From NCBI RefSeq assembly GCF_004331465.1, contig NZ_SJKB01000008.1, positions 248,001-312,000 of the forward strand: a stretch of 64,000 nucleotides of DNA. The letters are read 5' to 3'. The stretch is from Kribbella pittospori. GTDB lineage: Bacteria > Actinomycetota > Actinomycetes > Propionibacteriales > Kribbellaceae. Of this stretch, positions 41,598 to 50,105 are shown piece after piece. Below the pieces are notes generated by a model. That model was not told the DNA's origin and searched no databases. It worked only from the letters and a program-made list of their open reading frames with translations. The position numbers and the translations under genes were made by a program. Within the stretch, counting starts at the first letter, position 1; every line of letters starts with the position of its first letter.

Positions 41598-42041
41598 TTA
41601 CTGGGCGATCTGGGTGATCTCGAACGGCTTCGGCTGCTGGGCGGTGTGCGGGTGCTCCGGACCGGCGTACACCTTCAGCTTGGTGAGCAGCTTCCGGCTC
41701 AGGCGGTTCTTCGGCAGCATGCCCCAGACAGCCTTCTCGACGGCCTTGCGAGGGTCCTTGTCGAGGATCTCGCCGATCGGCGTGGCCGTCAGACCACCCG
41801 GGTGACCCGAGTGGCGGTAGGCCAGCTTGTCCGTCCGCTTGGTGCCGGACAGGGCGACCTTGGAGGCGTTGATGACGACGACGAAGTCGCCGCCGTCCAC
41901 GTGCGGCGCGAACGTCGGCTTGTGCTTGCCGCGCAGCAGGGTGGCGATCTGGACGGCGAGCCGACCGAGCGTGACGTCGGTGGCGTCAATCACGTGCCAC
42001 TCACGGGTGACGTCAGCAGGCTTCGGGCTGTACGTGCGCAC
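41598..42041 (-). CDS. rplM: 50S ribosomal protein L13
   Basis: A 147-residue L13: VRTYSPKPADVTREWHVIDA at the start, then DVTLGRLAVQIATLLRGKHKPTF, GDFVVVINA, YRHSGHPGGLT and MLPKNRLSRKLLTKLKVYAGPEHPH. GTG 42041 with GAAGG upstream gives the family N-terminus; the reading to 42167 is upstream leader. It is the first gene of rplM-rpsI-glmM. Its promoter should lie in 42042-42318, opposite citrate synthase. Confidence 0.97.
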   Translation of the reverse strand: MRTYSPKPADVTREWHVIDATDVTLGRLAVQIATLLRGKHKPTFAPHVDGGDFVVVINASKVALSGTKRTDKLAYRHSGHPGGLTATPIGEILDKDPRKAVEKAVWGMLPKNRLSRKLLTKLKVYAGPEHPHTAQQPKPFEITQIAQ

Positions 42042-42318
42042 GGTCGTTGACCTTCGTTTCTCAGAGGTTGACAAAACTGGGACGTCGGCGAGCGGTCCGC
42101 CGACGTGGCAAGGACCTGGAACGCACAACAGCAGCCCAGAATACCGGCGTCGGCACCCTGGGGTCAAAGCGAGCCCAGACCCGCAGGAGACCCCGGCTTG
42201 GAAGGAGTCGAGGACAGCACTAGTTTAGCCGTGAAGAATCAAGTCCGAACCCGCGTCCCGCCGGCTGACGATAACCCTCACTCACCAGGCGATGACGCCA
42301 GCTTCCGAAGAGGGCATT
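42042..42318. promoter_or_regulatory. Divergent leader region between rplM and citrate synthase
   Basis: A 277-bp spacer with no gene that I can support. It must hold the promoter of the rplM-rpsI-glmM unit (minus) and of citrate synthase (plus). I did not find a convincing -35/-10 pair or hairpin to name. Confidence 0.4.
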
Positions 42319-43605
42319 GTGACCGAACAGTCGCTCACCGTCCGGGACAACCGGACCGGCAAGGACTTCGACCTTGCCATCACCGATGGCACCATCCGTG
42401 CCGCCGACCTCAAGAAGATCAGCGCCACCGACGGCGACGGTGGCCTGGCCACCTACGACCCGGGCTTCGTCAACACCGCCTCCTGCCGCTCCTCCGTCAC
42501 CTTCATCGACGGCGACAAGGGCATCCTCGAGTACCGCGGCTACCCGATCGAGCAGCTCGCCGAGCAGTCGAACTACCTCGAGGTGGCTTACCTGCTGGTG
42601 AACGGCAAGCTGCCGAACAAGGCGGAGTACGAGGCCTGGGCGCACGACGTGACGTATCACACGTTCGTGCACGAGAACCTGAAGACCTTCATGCAGGGCT
42701 TCCGGTACGACGCCCACCCGATGGGCATGCTGCTGGCCTCGGTCGGTGCGCTGTCCACCTTCTACCCCGAGTCGCGCAACATCTTCGACGAGGAGTCGCG
42801 GGCGCTGCAGATCCGGCGGCTGATCGCGAAGATGCCGACGCTGGGCGCGTTCGCGTTCCGGCACGCGCAGGGCAAGCCGTACGTGTACCCGGACAACGAG
42901 CTGAGCTACACGGCGAACTTCCTGTCCATGCTGTTCAAGATGAGCGAGCCCAAGTACGCCGCCGACGACCGGCTCGTGCGGGCACTGGAGATCCTGTTCA
43001 TCCTGCACGCCGACCACGAGCAGAACGCCTCCACCAACGCGGTCCGGGCGATCGGCTCCACCCAGGTCGACCCGTACACGGCCGTTGCCGGCGGCATCGG
43101 TGCGCTCTACGGCCCGCTGCACGGCGGCGCCAACGAGGCGGTGCTGAAGATGCTCCGCCGGATCGGCTCGGTCGACCACGTCCCGTCGTTCATCGAGGGC
43201 GTCAAGAACGGCGACGAGCGGCTGATGGGCTTCGGTCACCGGGTCTACAAGAACTACGACCCGCGGGCCAAGATCATCAAGAAGGCCGCCGACGACGTGT
43301 TCGAGGTGACCGGGATCAACCCGTTGCTGAAGATCGCCGTCGAACTGGAGAAGATCGCGCTGGAGGACGAGTACTTCGTCTCCCGCAAGCTCTACCCGAA
43401 CGTCGACTTCTACTCCGGCCTGATCTACGAGGCCCTGCAGTTCCCGCCGGAGATGTTCACCGTCCTGTTCGCCATCCCGCGCACGTCGGGCTGGCTGGCC
43501 CAGTGGCTGGAGATGCTCGGCGACGGCGACCAGAAGATCGCCCGCCCCAAGCAGATCTACACCGGCGAACGAGGCGTCCAGTACGTCCCCATCGGCGACC
43601 GCTGA
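42319..43605 (+). CDS. gltA: Citrate synthase, type II
   Basis: A 428-residue hexameric-type citrate synthase, the entry enzyme of the citric acid cycle. Catalytic residues are the His in HADHEQNASTNAVRAIG, the His in GPLHGGANEAVLKML and the Asp in NVDFYSGLIY; GFGHRVYKNYDPRA is the signature. GTG 42319 behind GAGGGC gives VTEQSLTVRDN, the usual beginning; an upstream ATG at 42292 is less likely. It is followed by a terminator. Confidence 0.96.
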   Translation: MTEQSLTVRDNRTGKDFDLAITDGTIRAADLKKISATDGDGGLATYDPGFVNTASCRSSVTFIDGDKGILEYRGYPIEQLAEQSNYLEVAYLLVNGKLPNKAEYEAWAHDVTYHTFVHENLKTFMQGFRYDAHPMGMLLASVGALSTFYPESRNIFDEESRALQIRRLIAKMPTLGAFAFRHAQGKPYVYPDNELSYTANFLSMLFKMSEPKYAADDRLVRALEILFILHADHEQNASTNAVRAIGSTQVDPYTAVAGGIGALYGPLHGGANEAVLKMLRRIGSVDHVPSFIEGVKNGDERLMGFGHRVYKNYDPRAKIIKKAADDVFEVTGINPLLKIAVELEKIALEDEYFVSRKLYPNVDFYSGLIYEALQFPPEMFTVLFAIPRTSGWLAQWLEMLGDGDQKIARPKQIYTGERGVQYVPIGDR

Positions 43606-43612
43606 ATCGACC

Positions 43613-43650
43613 AACAGAACGGCCCCTCCCCGGAGGGGCTGTTCTTGTTT
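43613..43650 (+). terminator. Terminator after citrate synthase
   Basis: The perfect stem GCCCCTCC-cc-GGAGGGGC (43622-43639) is extended by partly pairing AACAGAAC and GTTCTTGTT arms and followed by TTGTTT. It begins eight bases after the citrate synthase stop. Confidence 0.85.
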
Positions 43651-43768
43651 GCGGGAGGTGGTGGTGTCTTGAGGCCAGATTCCGCCTGGGGGTTCGCCCC
43701 ACCGGGCTGACCTACAGCTGTGGTGCTCGCGGGGATATCCATGGAGGTGTCGGGTTCTCCGGTGGTGT

Positions 43769-43788
43769 GTGAGGGGACAACCCCTCAC
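43769..43788 (-). terminator. Hairpin downstream of the GNAT gene
   Basis: The perfect stem GTGAGGGG-acaa-CCCCTCAC stands 35 bases beyond the GNAT stop codon on the minus strand. It has no long T run, so termination is likely but not certain. Confidence 0.5.
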
Positions 43789-43822
43789 TCAGAGGGTTAT
43801 CCCAGGCGGTTCCGTCGCGAAC

Positions 43823-44362
43823 TCAGCTGGGTGGCGTGAGTGGGGAGCGCAGGCCGAGCCATTGTTCGGCGTTCCAAGCCTCGAAGCGCTCTAGTTCGGT
43901 GAAGCCTAGTTTTGCGGCTAGGCGCATTGAGTTGGTGTTGGCGGACTGAGTGGTGAGCACGACCGGCTCGCCGGGGAGGACGTTGTCGAACCAGTCGAGT
44001 GCCGCGGTGCACGCCTCGGCGGCGTACCCGAATCCCCACGCCCGCGGCAGGAACAGGTAGCCGAGCTCGGCCTTCCCCGCGGCAGCCGGGCGACTGTGCC
44101 CGGTGGCTCTGCCGAGAAGGACCTGGCCGATCATCGCGCCGTCGAGATCGACGACGAAAGCCCCCGGACGCCGCCCGGGCACCTCAGGGATCTCGCGCTC
44201 GAGCTCGTCGCGGGGGCGGGGACCGCCGAGGTAGGTGTTCACCTCTGGCGAGGCAAGCAGTTCGACGAACGCCGCACGGTCCCGCGCCCCGGCCTCACGG
44301 AGTACGAGCCGCTCGGTCTTGATCGGCTCAGGCGGCCACGCCACGAGTCCCAGATCTTCCAC
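43823..44362 (-). CDS. GNAT-family N-acetyltransferase (RimJ/RimL type)
   Basis: A 179-residue acetyltransferase. The N-terminal TERLVLREAGARDRAAFVELLASPEV is typical of the RimJ/RimL subgroup; the acetyl-CoA loop is LPRAWGFGYAAEACTAALDWF, and TTQSANTNSMRLAAKLGF is the C-terminal motif. The start is GTG 44362 (MEDLGLVAW). It is a single gene between two hairpins and a divergent SDR. The acceptor is unknown. Confidence 0.88.
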   Translation of the reverse strand: MEDLGLVAWPPEPIKTERLVLREAGARDRAAFVELLASPEVNTYLGGPRPRDELEREIPEVPGRRPGAFVVDLDGAMIGQVLLGRATGHSRPAAAGKAELGYLFLPRAWGFGYAAEACTAALDWFDNVLPGEPVVLTTQSANTNSMRLAAKLGFTELERFEAWNAEQWLGLRSPLTPPS

Positions 44363-44452
44363 CCGCGCACGCTAACAAATGGTCAACCAAGACAGCCGAC
44401 GTCCTTCTCGCTGGCCGCTGCGCCAACTACCGGGCAGATGTAGCTTCGGCTG

Positions 44453-45268
44453 GTGGAGACGTTGGTGGGGAAGGTTGCGCTGGTGACGGGGGCCAGTCGT
44501 GGGGTGGGGAAGGGCATCGCGCTCGGGCTCGGTGAGCAGGGGGCGACGGTCTATGTGACGGGCCGTACGGAGAGCGGCGGGGCAACCCCGACGCCGTTGC
44601 CCGGCACCGTGCAGGAGACGGCCGAGGAGGTCACCGCCGCCGGTGGGCGCGGGGTCGCGATCGCATGTGATCACCGCGACGACGAGCAGACGAGGCAGGC
44701 AGTACGCCGGGTCGTGGCCGACGCCGGCCGTCTCGACGTACTGGTGAACAACGTCTGGGGTGGCTACGAGTACTTCTGGGACGGTACGCCGTTCTGGGAG
44801 GAAGCCGGCTTCTGGACCCAGCCGATCGAGCGCTGGGACTCGGCGTTCCAGGCCGGCGTACGCGCGCACTACGTGACCAGCGTGGCGGCGGCGCCAACGA
44901 TGGTCGCCCAGGGCTCGGGCCTGATCGTCAACGTCTCCTCGGAGGGCGCCGAGAAGACCGACACCGGAGTCGCATACGGCGCGGCGAAGGCAGCGACCGA
45001 CCACATGATCGCCTGCATGGCCCACGAACTCCGCGACCACGGCGTGACCGCGGTGTCGTTGTACCCCGGCCTCGTACGAACCGAGTCGGTCCTGCGCGCA
45101 GCGGAGTACATCGACCTCACCGTCTCCGAATCCCCCCAATTCGTAGGCCAAGCAGTAGCGGCCCTGGCCGCCGACCCCCAGGTTCACCAGTTCACCGGCC
45201 AAGTCCTCCGCACGTCCCAGCTGTCGCAGCACTACAACGACACAGACGTCCACCATCCAGGCGCCTGA
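44453..45268 (+). CDS. Short-chain dehydrogenase/reductase
   Basis: A 271-residue classical SDR, DHRS1-like. The cofactor motif is VTGASRGVGKGIA, then LVNNVWGG, the catalytic Ser in NVSSEG and Tyr/Lys in YGAAKAA. It has the extra segment around FWDGTPFWEEAGFWTQPIERWD seen in the DHRS1 group. The start is GTG 44453. It is divergent from GNAT. The physiological substrate is unknown. Confidence 0.9.
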   Translation: METLVGKVALVTGASRGVGKGIALGLGEQGATVYVTGRTESGGATPTPLPGTVQETAEEVTAAGGRGVAIACDHRDDEQTRQAVRRVVADAGRLDVLVNNVWGGYEYFWDGTPFWEEAGFWTQPIERWDSAFQAGVRAHYVTSVAAAPTMVAQGSGLIVNVSSEGAEKTDTGVAYGAAKAATDHMIACMAHELRDHGVTAVSLYPGLVRTESVLRAAEYIDLTVSESPQFVGQAVAALAADPQVHQFTGQVLRTSQLSQHYNDTDVHHPGA

Positions 45269-45370
45269 AGCCTCACGCGGCGTTCACCGCGACCGTGGAT
45301 CCGTTCGGTGGACCAGGGGTGAGGGAAGCTGGGCCGGCCAGGATTCCCCGGTCGAGAAGCAGGCGACGAG

Positions 45371-45880
45371 TTGCAGAACCGCGATGAGGCCCTCGCCGTG
45401 GTTGCCGTGGCGATGAACCGTTCTCTCGGGGTGGATCTGTCCAACGAGCAGATTGCCATCGCGTACGCCCTGTGCGACCAGCTGAGCGGCCGCCGGAGGT
45501 GGCGCGCGTCGTCGTCGATCCCGCCCCTGAACGCCCGCCTCGCCGTACGACGCGACCGCTCGCTGGCGGCCGCACTGCCGGCGTTCTGGGCCGCAATGAG
45601 CGGCAACGTCTATGTCTTGGTCGCCGACGACGCCTCTGCCCGCGAGGACGTCGAACTCTATCGCGCGATCGACGATCACCTCGGCGGGAAGATCGGTGTC
45701 GAGCTGGACGAGCGAGGGCCTGAGGATCTGGTCGATCCACGAGCAGACCAGGCCGGGATCCTCATCGGCGCCGACCGCATTCCTCCTCAAAGCCACCAGT
45801 CACTCATCGTCTGCCTGTCGCCCGCAGCAACCAAACGCGCCTGCCGCATCCGCGGAGGAGCAGGACTCCCAGACCTGTAA
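45371..45880 (+). CDS. Small SecA-like protein without Walker A (possible relic)
   Basis: A 169-residue protein with no complete family assignment. Its middle (LAAALPAFWAAMSGNVYVLVADDASAREDVELYRAIDDHLGGKIGV) follows the SecA motor pattern [45 protein letters not shown], with the Walker A Gly-Glu-Gly-Lys-Thr replaced by Arg-Arg-Asp-Arg-Ser. So it cannot bind ATP as SecA does. The frame is open from 45323 and has only TTG 45371 as a start, with a weak SD, which also suggests a decayed or truncated gene. It is separated from the SDR by 100 bp. Confidence 0.5.
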   Translation: MQNRDEALAVVAVAMNRSLGVDLSNEQIAIAYALCDQLSGRRRWRASSSIPPLNARLAVRRDRSLAAALPAFWAAMSGNVYVLVADDASAREDVELYRAIDDHLGGKIGVELDERGPEDLVDPRADQAGILIGADRIPPQSHQSLIVCLSPAATKRACRIRGGAGLPDL

Positions 45881-46101
45881 TCCACCCAACTGCCGACCAA
45901 AGCACCACCCGCTGCACGGACAGGCGCTCACCGCGACCCTGAACAGTTCACCGCATCCGTACACAGGTCATGCCGTGTTTCGCGTCCCGCCTTCGTGTTC
46001 GCGGCATCTGCTCGGCCCGCTGGAGGTGATGGTTAAGGGGGTGCGAATTAACCAGGGGGTGGGTATTGATTGGTTTTGCGAGGGTGGTTAATGCTTTCAC
46101 C

Positions 46102-47103
46102 ATGGTTCGGGACGGGCGTACGACGCTGCGGGATGTGGCGGAGGCTGCTGGGGTGTCGGTGGCCACGTGTTCGTATGTGTTGAGCGGGCGGGCGGACCGG
46201 ACCACCCCGCTGCCTGAGCCGACGCGGCGGCGGGTTGAAGAGGCTGCGCGGCAGCTGGGGTACAAGGGCAACACCGCCGCGCGCAGTCTGCGGCGGCAGC
46301 GGTCTGAGCTGATCGCGATCGTGTACGCCCCGCCGGTCGGACCGTGGCTGGATCGGCTGACCTGGGAGTGCGAGGACGTCGCGGCCGCGCATGGGTACTC
46401 GGTGATCGGGGTGCCAGTACGACGGATCGACCGCGCGGCGCAGTCGTTGCGCGTGATCACCCGCGGCCACGTGGACGGCGCGATCTTCACCCCCGGCCTG
46501 AGCGACGACCTCGACCTCACCGCAGCCCGGCGCTCCACCCGGGCACTCATGGCCTTCAGCGACCACCTCGAACTGCCCGGCGTCGACATCGTCCGCAACA
46601 ACGTCCGCCAAGCCCTCTCAGAGGCAACCACCTACCTCATAGCAGCCGGCCGGGAGCGGATCGCCTTCCTCTCCCACACCGGCAGCCGCGACGACAGATA
46701 CCTCGGGTACGTCGACGCCCTGCACCAGGCCGGCCGTGAGGTCGACCCAGCGCTGGTCCGGATCGGCGCGGCCTCCCGCGAGGACGCGGTGGTCGTGGTC
46801 CGCGAACTCCTCGACTCCCCCGCACCACCGGACGCGATCGTCTCGGAGTCCGACCGCGGTGGCTTCGCCGCCTTGCAGGCCGCCGTGGACCGCGGCTTCA
46901 AGGTGCCGGACGACCTGGCCGTGATCGGCACCGGCAACACCCGGGAGGCGACGTACGCCGCGCCGCCGCTGACCAGCGTCGGCATGCACCAACTGGATTT
47001 CACCGAAATGGTCGAGGCGCTGTTCGCACGCATCGACGATCCGACCCTCCCGGCCCGGGAGCTGTCGATGCCCTGGGTGCTGAACCACCGCGCCTCCGCC
47101 TAG
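46102..47103 (+). CDS. LacI-family transcriptional regulator
   Basis: A 333-residue LacI regulator: TLRDVAEAAGVSVATCSYVLSG then LGYKGNTAARSLRRQRSELIAIV (DNA-binding and hinge), then a sugar-binding domain. ATG 46102 gives the family N-terminus; the longer frame begins at 46066 and the SD is not clear for either. It precedes an ABC importer and sulfatase in the same direction with 55 bp between. Its target is probably the CGAAAGCGATTCG element in that gap and a site at its own start. Confidence 0.88.
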   Translation: MVRDGRTTLRDVAEAAGVSVATCSYVLSGRADRTTPLPEPTRRRVEEAARQLGYKGNTAARSLRRQRSELIAIVYAPPVGPWLDRLTWECEDVAAAHGYSVIGVPVRRIDRAAQSLRVITRGHVDGAIFTPGLSDDLDLTAARRSTRALMAFSDHLELPGVDIVRNNVRQALSEATTYLIAAGRERIAFLSHTGSRDDRYLGYVDALHQAGREVDPALVRIGAASREDAVVVVRELLDSPAPPDAIVSESDRGGFAALQAAVDRGFKVPDDLAVIGTGNTREATYAAPPLTSVGMHQLDFTEMVEALFARIDDPTLPARELSMPWVLNHRASA

Positions 47104-47134
47104 CAGCCCTGCACCAGCAGCCCGCACTCACGCC

Positions 47135-47147
47135 CGAAAGCGATTCG
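47135..47147. promoter_or_regulatory. Candidate LacI operator before the second ABC importer
   Basis: CGAA-agcga-TTCG is a short palindrome immediately upstream of the binding-protein ribosome site. It resembles LacI-family operators by its arms and position. The evidence is weak on sequence alone. Confidence 0.3.
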
Positions 47148-47158
47148 AAAGGTTTGTC

Positions 47159-48430
47159 ATGCCCTCCTTCAACCGCCGTTCGTTCCTCCAGCTCGGCCTG
47201 GGTGCCACCGTGCTCGGCGCGGTCGGCACGGCCTGCTCGCCGGCCACTCCGGCGGCGAAGAAGCAGGACGCCCGGGCCTTCACCATCTACTGGAACGCCG
47301 GCCACGGCTACCAGGCCTACAAGGAAGTGATCGACCAGTTCGGCAAGGACCACGACCTGCAGATGAACTGGCAGAAGTTCCAGTGGCCGGACCTGGCCAC
47401 CAAGCTGACCGCGGACTTCCGGTCCGGCAACGTGCCCGACCTGGTCGAGGAGGTCTCCGCCGGGACCGGGACGCAGTACGGGCTGGCCGGCAACGTGCTG
47501 GCGCTCGACGAGTTCGCCGCCGGAGACAAGGAATTCGGCTTTCCCGGCGACTACCTCGACCAGGCCGTGGTCGCGCGGCAGTACGAGGGCAAGACGTACT
47601 CGATCCCGCTGCACCTGACCGCGAACGGTCTGCTCTTCTACAACAAGGGGATGCTGTCGGCCGCCGGTTTCGACAAGCCTCCGACCAACTGGGAGGAGTT
47701 CCTCGAGATCGCGAAGGCCACCACCAAGGACAAGGTCAGCGGCTGCGCGCTCAACTCGGACCCGAGCTACGCGGCGCCGTACTACAACCAGCAGGGTGTG
47801 GACTTCAGCAACGCCGGCGCCAAGCAGTTCATGATGCCTGCCGACGGTGCGCTCAAGGCCTTGCAATGGATGCAGGATCTGATCTTCACCCACAAGGTGT
47901 CTCCCGCGCCCGTGGCCACGACCGACTACTCCGGACCGCAGAAGCTCTTCTCCGCCAAGCGTGCAGCGATGTTCGTATCCGGCCCATGGGACATCGGACC
48001 GATCCGCCAGGGCAGCCCGGACATCGACCTCGGCCTCGCCGTACCGCTGACCGGCGCCGTCCAGTCCGCCGCGATGGCCGGGTCCGGCCTGATGATCCCG
48101 GCGAAGGCCAAGGACCCCAAGTTGTCGTGGGAGCTGATCACCAAGCTCGCCGCGGTGAAGGTCGAACTGGCCGCCACCAAGGAAGCCGGGATGTCGATGC
48201 CCCGCAAGAGCTGGGCCGCCGACCCAGCCGTCGCCGCGGATCCGAGCCTGGCGACCATCGCGAAGTCCCTGGCGGTGGTGGCGAAGCAGGACATCGCTCT
48301 GTCCGCGAGTGGGAAGGCCGCGCAGATCAACGAGCTGTGGAAGAAGGCCTACCAGCAGATGATCATCCAGCACGCGCCGGTCGAGCAGACCCTCGCCGAC
48401 TTCCGCAAGCAGGCCGGGGCGGCGCTGTGA
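47159..48430 (+). CDS. ABC sugar-binding lipoprotein, Tat-type leader
   Basis: A 423-residue family 1 solute-binding protein. The leader NRRSFLQLGLGATVLGAVGTAC has a twin-arginine motif and a lipobox (VGTAC), so it is probably a Tat-exported lipoprotein. Further blocks are NVPDLVEEVSAG, IPLHLTANGLLFYNKGML and AAMFVSGPWDIGP. ATG 47159 has GAAAGG upstream. It feeds the permeases encoded next, and the sulfatase at the operon end suggests a sulfated glycan or sugar as cargo. Confidence 0.9.
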   Translation: MPSFNRRSFLQLGLGATVLGAVGTACSPATPAAKKQDARAFTIYWNAGHGYQAYKEVIDQFGKDHDLQMNWQKFQWPDLATKLTADFRSGNVPDLVEEVSAGTGTQYGLAGNVLALDEFAAGDKEFGFPGDYLDQAVVARQYEGKTYSIPLHLTANGLLFYNKGMLSAAGFDKPPTNWEEFLEIAKATTKDKVSGCALNSDPSYAAPYYNQQGVDFSNAGAKQFMMPADGALKALQWMQDLIFTHKVSPAPVATTDYSGPQKLFSAKRAAMFVSGPWDIGPIRQGSPDIDLGLAVPLTGAVQSAAMAGSGLMIPAKAKDPKLSWELITKLAAVKVELAATKEAGMSMPRKSWAADPAVAADPSLATIAKSLAVVAKQDIALSASGKAAQINELWKKAYQQMIIQHAPVEQTLADFRKQAGAAL

Positions 48431-49278
48431 CCCGTCGCCGGCAGGCGTTGACGGCGTGGCTCTTCCTGACTCCGGCGGTGCTGTTCTTCGCCCTGCTCTT
48501 CTTCCTCCCGATCGGCAACCAACTGCTGACCGGCCTGTACGACGCCGACGGCGTCTCGTTCGTTGGCCTCGGCAACTTCAGCCGCGCCTTCGGCGATCCC
48601 GAGGTATTGCACTCGTTCCTGATCACGCTCGCCTATGCGGCCGGCGCACTGGTCGTCGGTACGGCGGTCGGCCTCGGACTGGCCGTGATCCTCAACCAAG
48701 CCCTCCCCGGCCGCACACTCTTCCGCTCGGTGCTGCTGATTCCCTACCTGACCTCGGTGTCGATCGTCGGCCTGCTCTGGCGCAACATCCTCGATCCGCA
48801 GGTCGGCATCCTCAACCGGTTGCTCGAGGCAATCGGCCTGCCCGGCCAGACCTGGCTCAGCACCCACCCACTCGCGACGATCGTCGGCATCACGGTCTGG
48901 TCCGGCGCCGGCTACACGATGGTGCTCTTCCTGGCCGGTCTCCAAGGCATTCCAGGCCTGTACTACGAGGCCGCGCGGATCGACGGCGCCGGCCCATGGC
49001 GACGCTTCTTCGCGATCACCCTTCCGTTGCTGACACCAACGACCTTGTTCGTCTCGATCATCGGCCTGATCAGCACGCTGCAACAGTTCGCGCTTCCGTA
49101 CATCGTGACCGGCGGTGGCCCCGGCAACGCAACCTCCTTGTACGCACACCGGCTGTTCATCGTGGCCTTCAACGACAACGACTTCGGCTACGCGTCCGCA
49201 CTGTCGGTCCTGCTGCTGCTCGTCGTACTCGTGCTGTCGCTGGCACAGCTGCGGATCGGAGACCGTGCCAATGCGTGA
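48427..49278 (+). CDS. ABC sugar permease 1
   Basis: A 283-residue permease with six helices. The EAA loop is LYYEAARIDGAGPWRRFFAITLPLL. GTG 48427 overlaps the binding-protein stop (GTGA); the long upstream frame is a shadow. It pairs with the next permease. No ATPase gene is present here either. Confidence 0.92.
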   Translation: MTRRRQALTAWLFLTPAVLFFALLFFLPIGNQLLTGLYDADGVSFVGLGNFSRAFGDPEVLHSFLITLAYAAGALVVGTAVGLGLAVILNQALPGRTLFRSVLLIPYLTSVSIVGLLWRNILDPQVGILNRLLEAIGLPGQTWLSTHPLATIVGITVWSGAGYTMVLFLAGLQGIPGLYYEAARIDGAGPWRRFFAITLPLLTPTTLFVSIIGLISTLQQFALPYIVTGGGPGNATSLYAHRLFIVAFNDNDFGYASALSVLLLLVVLVLSLAQLRIGDRANA

Positions 49279-50098
49279 ACGACTCTTCCCCGGCGACCGG
49301 ATCGCGGCGTACGTCGTCCTGGTCGCGCTCGGACTGGTCACGGTGCTGCCGCTGCTGTACATGATCGTGCTGGCCTTGCAGAGTGACGCCGAGGTCCAGT
49401 CGGGCGATCCGGTGCTGTGGCCGGCGGACCTGCAGTGGAGCAACTTCACCCGGTTGTTCGAGGCGGCACCGTTCGAGCGGTTCTTCCTGAACAGCTTCGT
49501 GATGGCCGGCGCGATCACGGTCTCGCATCTGATCTTCGACCCGCTGGTCGGCTACGTGTTCGCGAAGATGGACTTCCCAGGCAAGCGGATCGCGTTCGTC
49601 GCGGTGCTGTCCACGCTGATGGTGCCGTTCTTCGTCCGGATGCTACCGATCTACTCGATCTTCGCGAGCCTGGGCTGGATCGACAGCTACCAGGGTCTGA
49701 TCGTGCCGTTCCTGATGGATGCCTACGGCATCTTTCTGATGCGGCAATTCATCAAGCCGCTGCCGGACGAGCTGATCGAAGCGGCCCGGGTGGACGGTGC
49801 CGGCGAGTTCCGGATCTACCTGCGGGTGATCCTGCCGCAGTGCAAGCCGGCGCTGGCCGTGCTCGGCCTGTTCACGTTCGTCTTCCAGTGGAACGAGTTC
49901 CTCTGGCCGCTGATCGCCACCAGCCGGACGGAGATGCGCACGCTGCCGATCGGGCTCACCCTGTTCAACCAGGAGTACTTCACCCAGTGGAACCTGACCG
50001 CGGCCGGCGCCCTGATCCTGTTCGTCCCCACCGCCCTCTTCTTCGTCATCACGCAGAAGTTCCTGGTCGAGGGCATCGCGCTCTCCGGATTGAAATGA
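49271..50098 (+). CDS. ABC sugar permease 2
   Basis: A 275-residue MalG-type permease, MRERLFPGDRIAAYVVL at the start, EAA loop ELIEAARVDGAGEFRIYLRVILPQC. ATG 49271 overlaps permease 1 by eight bases. Its stop is part of an ATGA that opens a four-codon minicistron leading into the sulfatase start. Confidence 0.92.
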   Translation: MRERLFPGDRIAAYVVLVALGLVTVLPLLYMIVLALQSDAEVQSGDPVLWPADLQWSNFTRLFEAAPFERFFLNSFVMAGAITVSHLIFDPLVGYVFAKMDFPGKRIAFVAVLSTLMVPFFVRMLPIYSIFASLGWIDSYQGLIVPFLMDAYGIFLMRQFIKPLPDELIEAARVDGAGEFRIYLRVILPQCKPALAVLGLFTFVFQWNEFLWPLIATSRTEMRTLPIGLTLFNQEYFTQWNLTAAGALILFVPTALFFVITQKFLVEGIALSGLK

Positions 50099-50105
50099 GT
50101 ACCTC

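Noticed and set aside
42105..43772. 555-codon plus-strand frame overlapping citrate synthase
   Set aside because: Shadow in another frame of gltA; Arg/Pro-rich, no recognisable domain, while the gltA frame carries all catalytic motifs.
45612..46091. 159-codon plus-strand frame between the SecA-like gene and LacI
   Set aside because: Overlaps the SecA-like frame and then runs through a spacer; Ser/Pro/His-rich, with no start signal.
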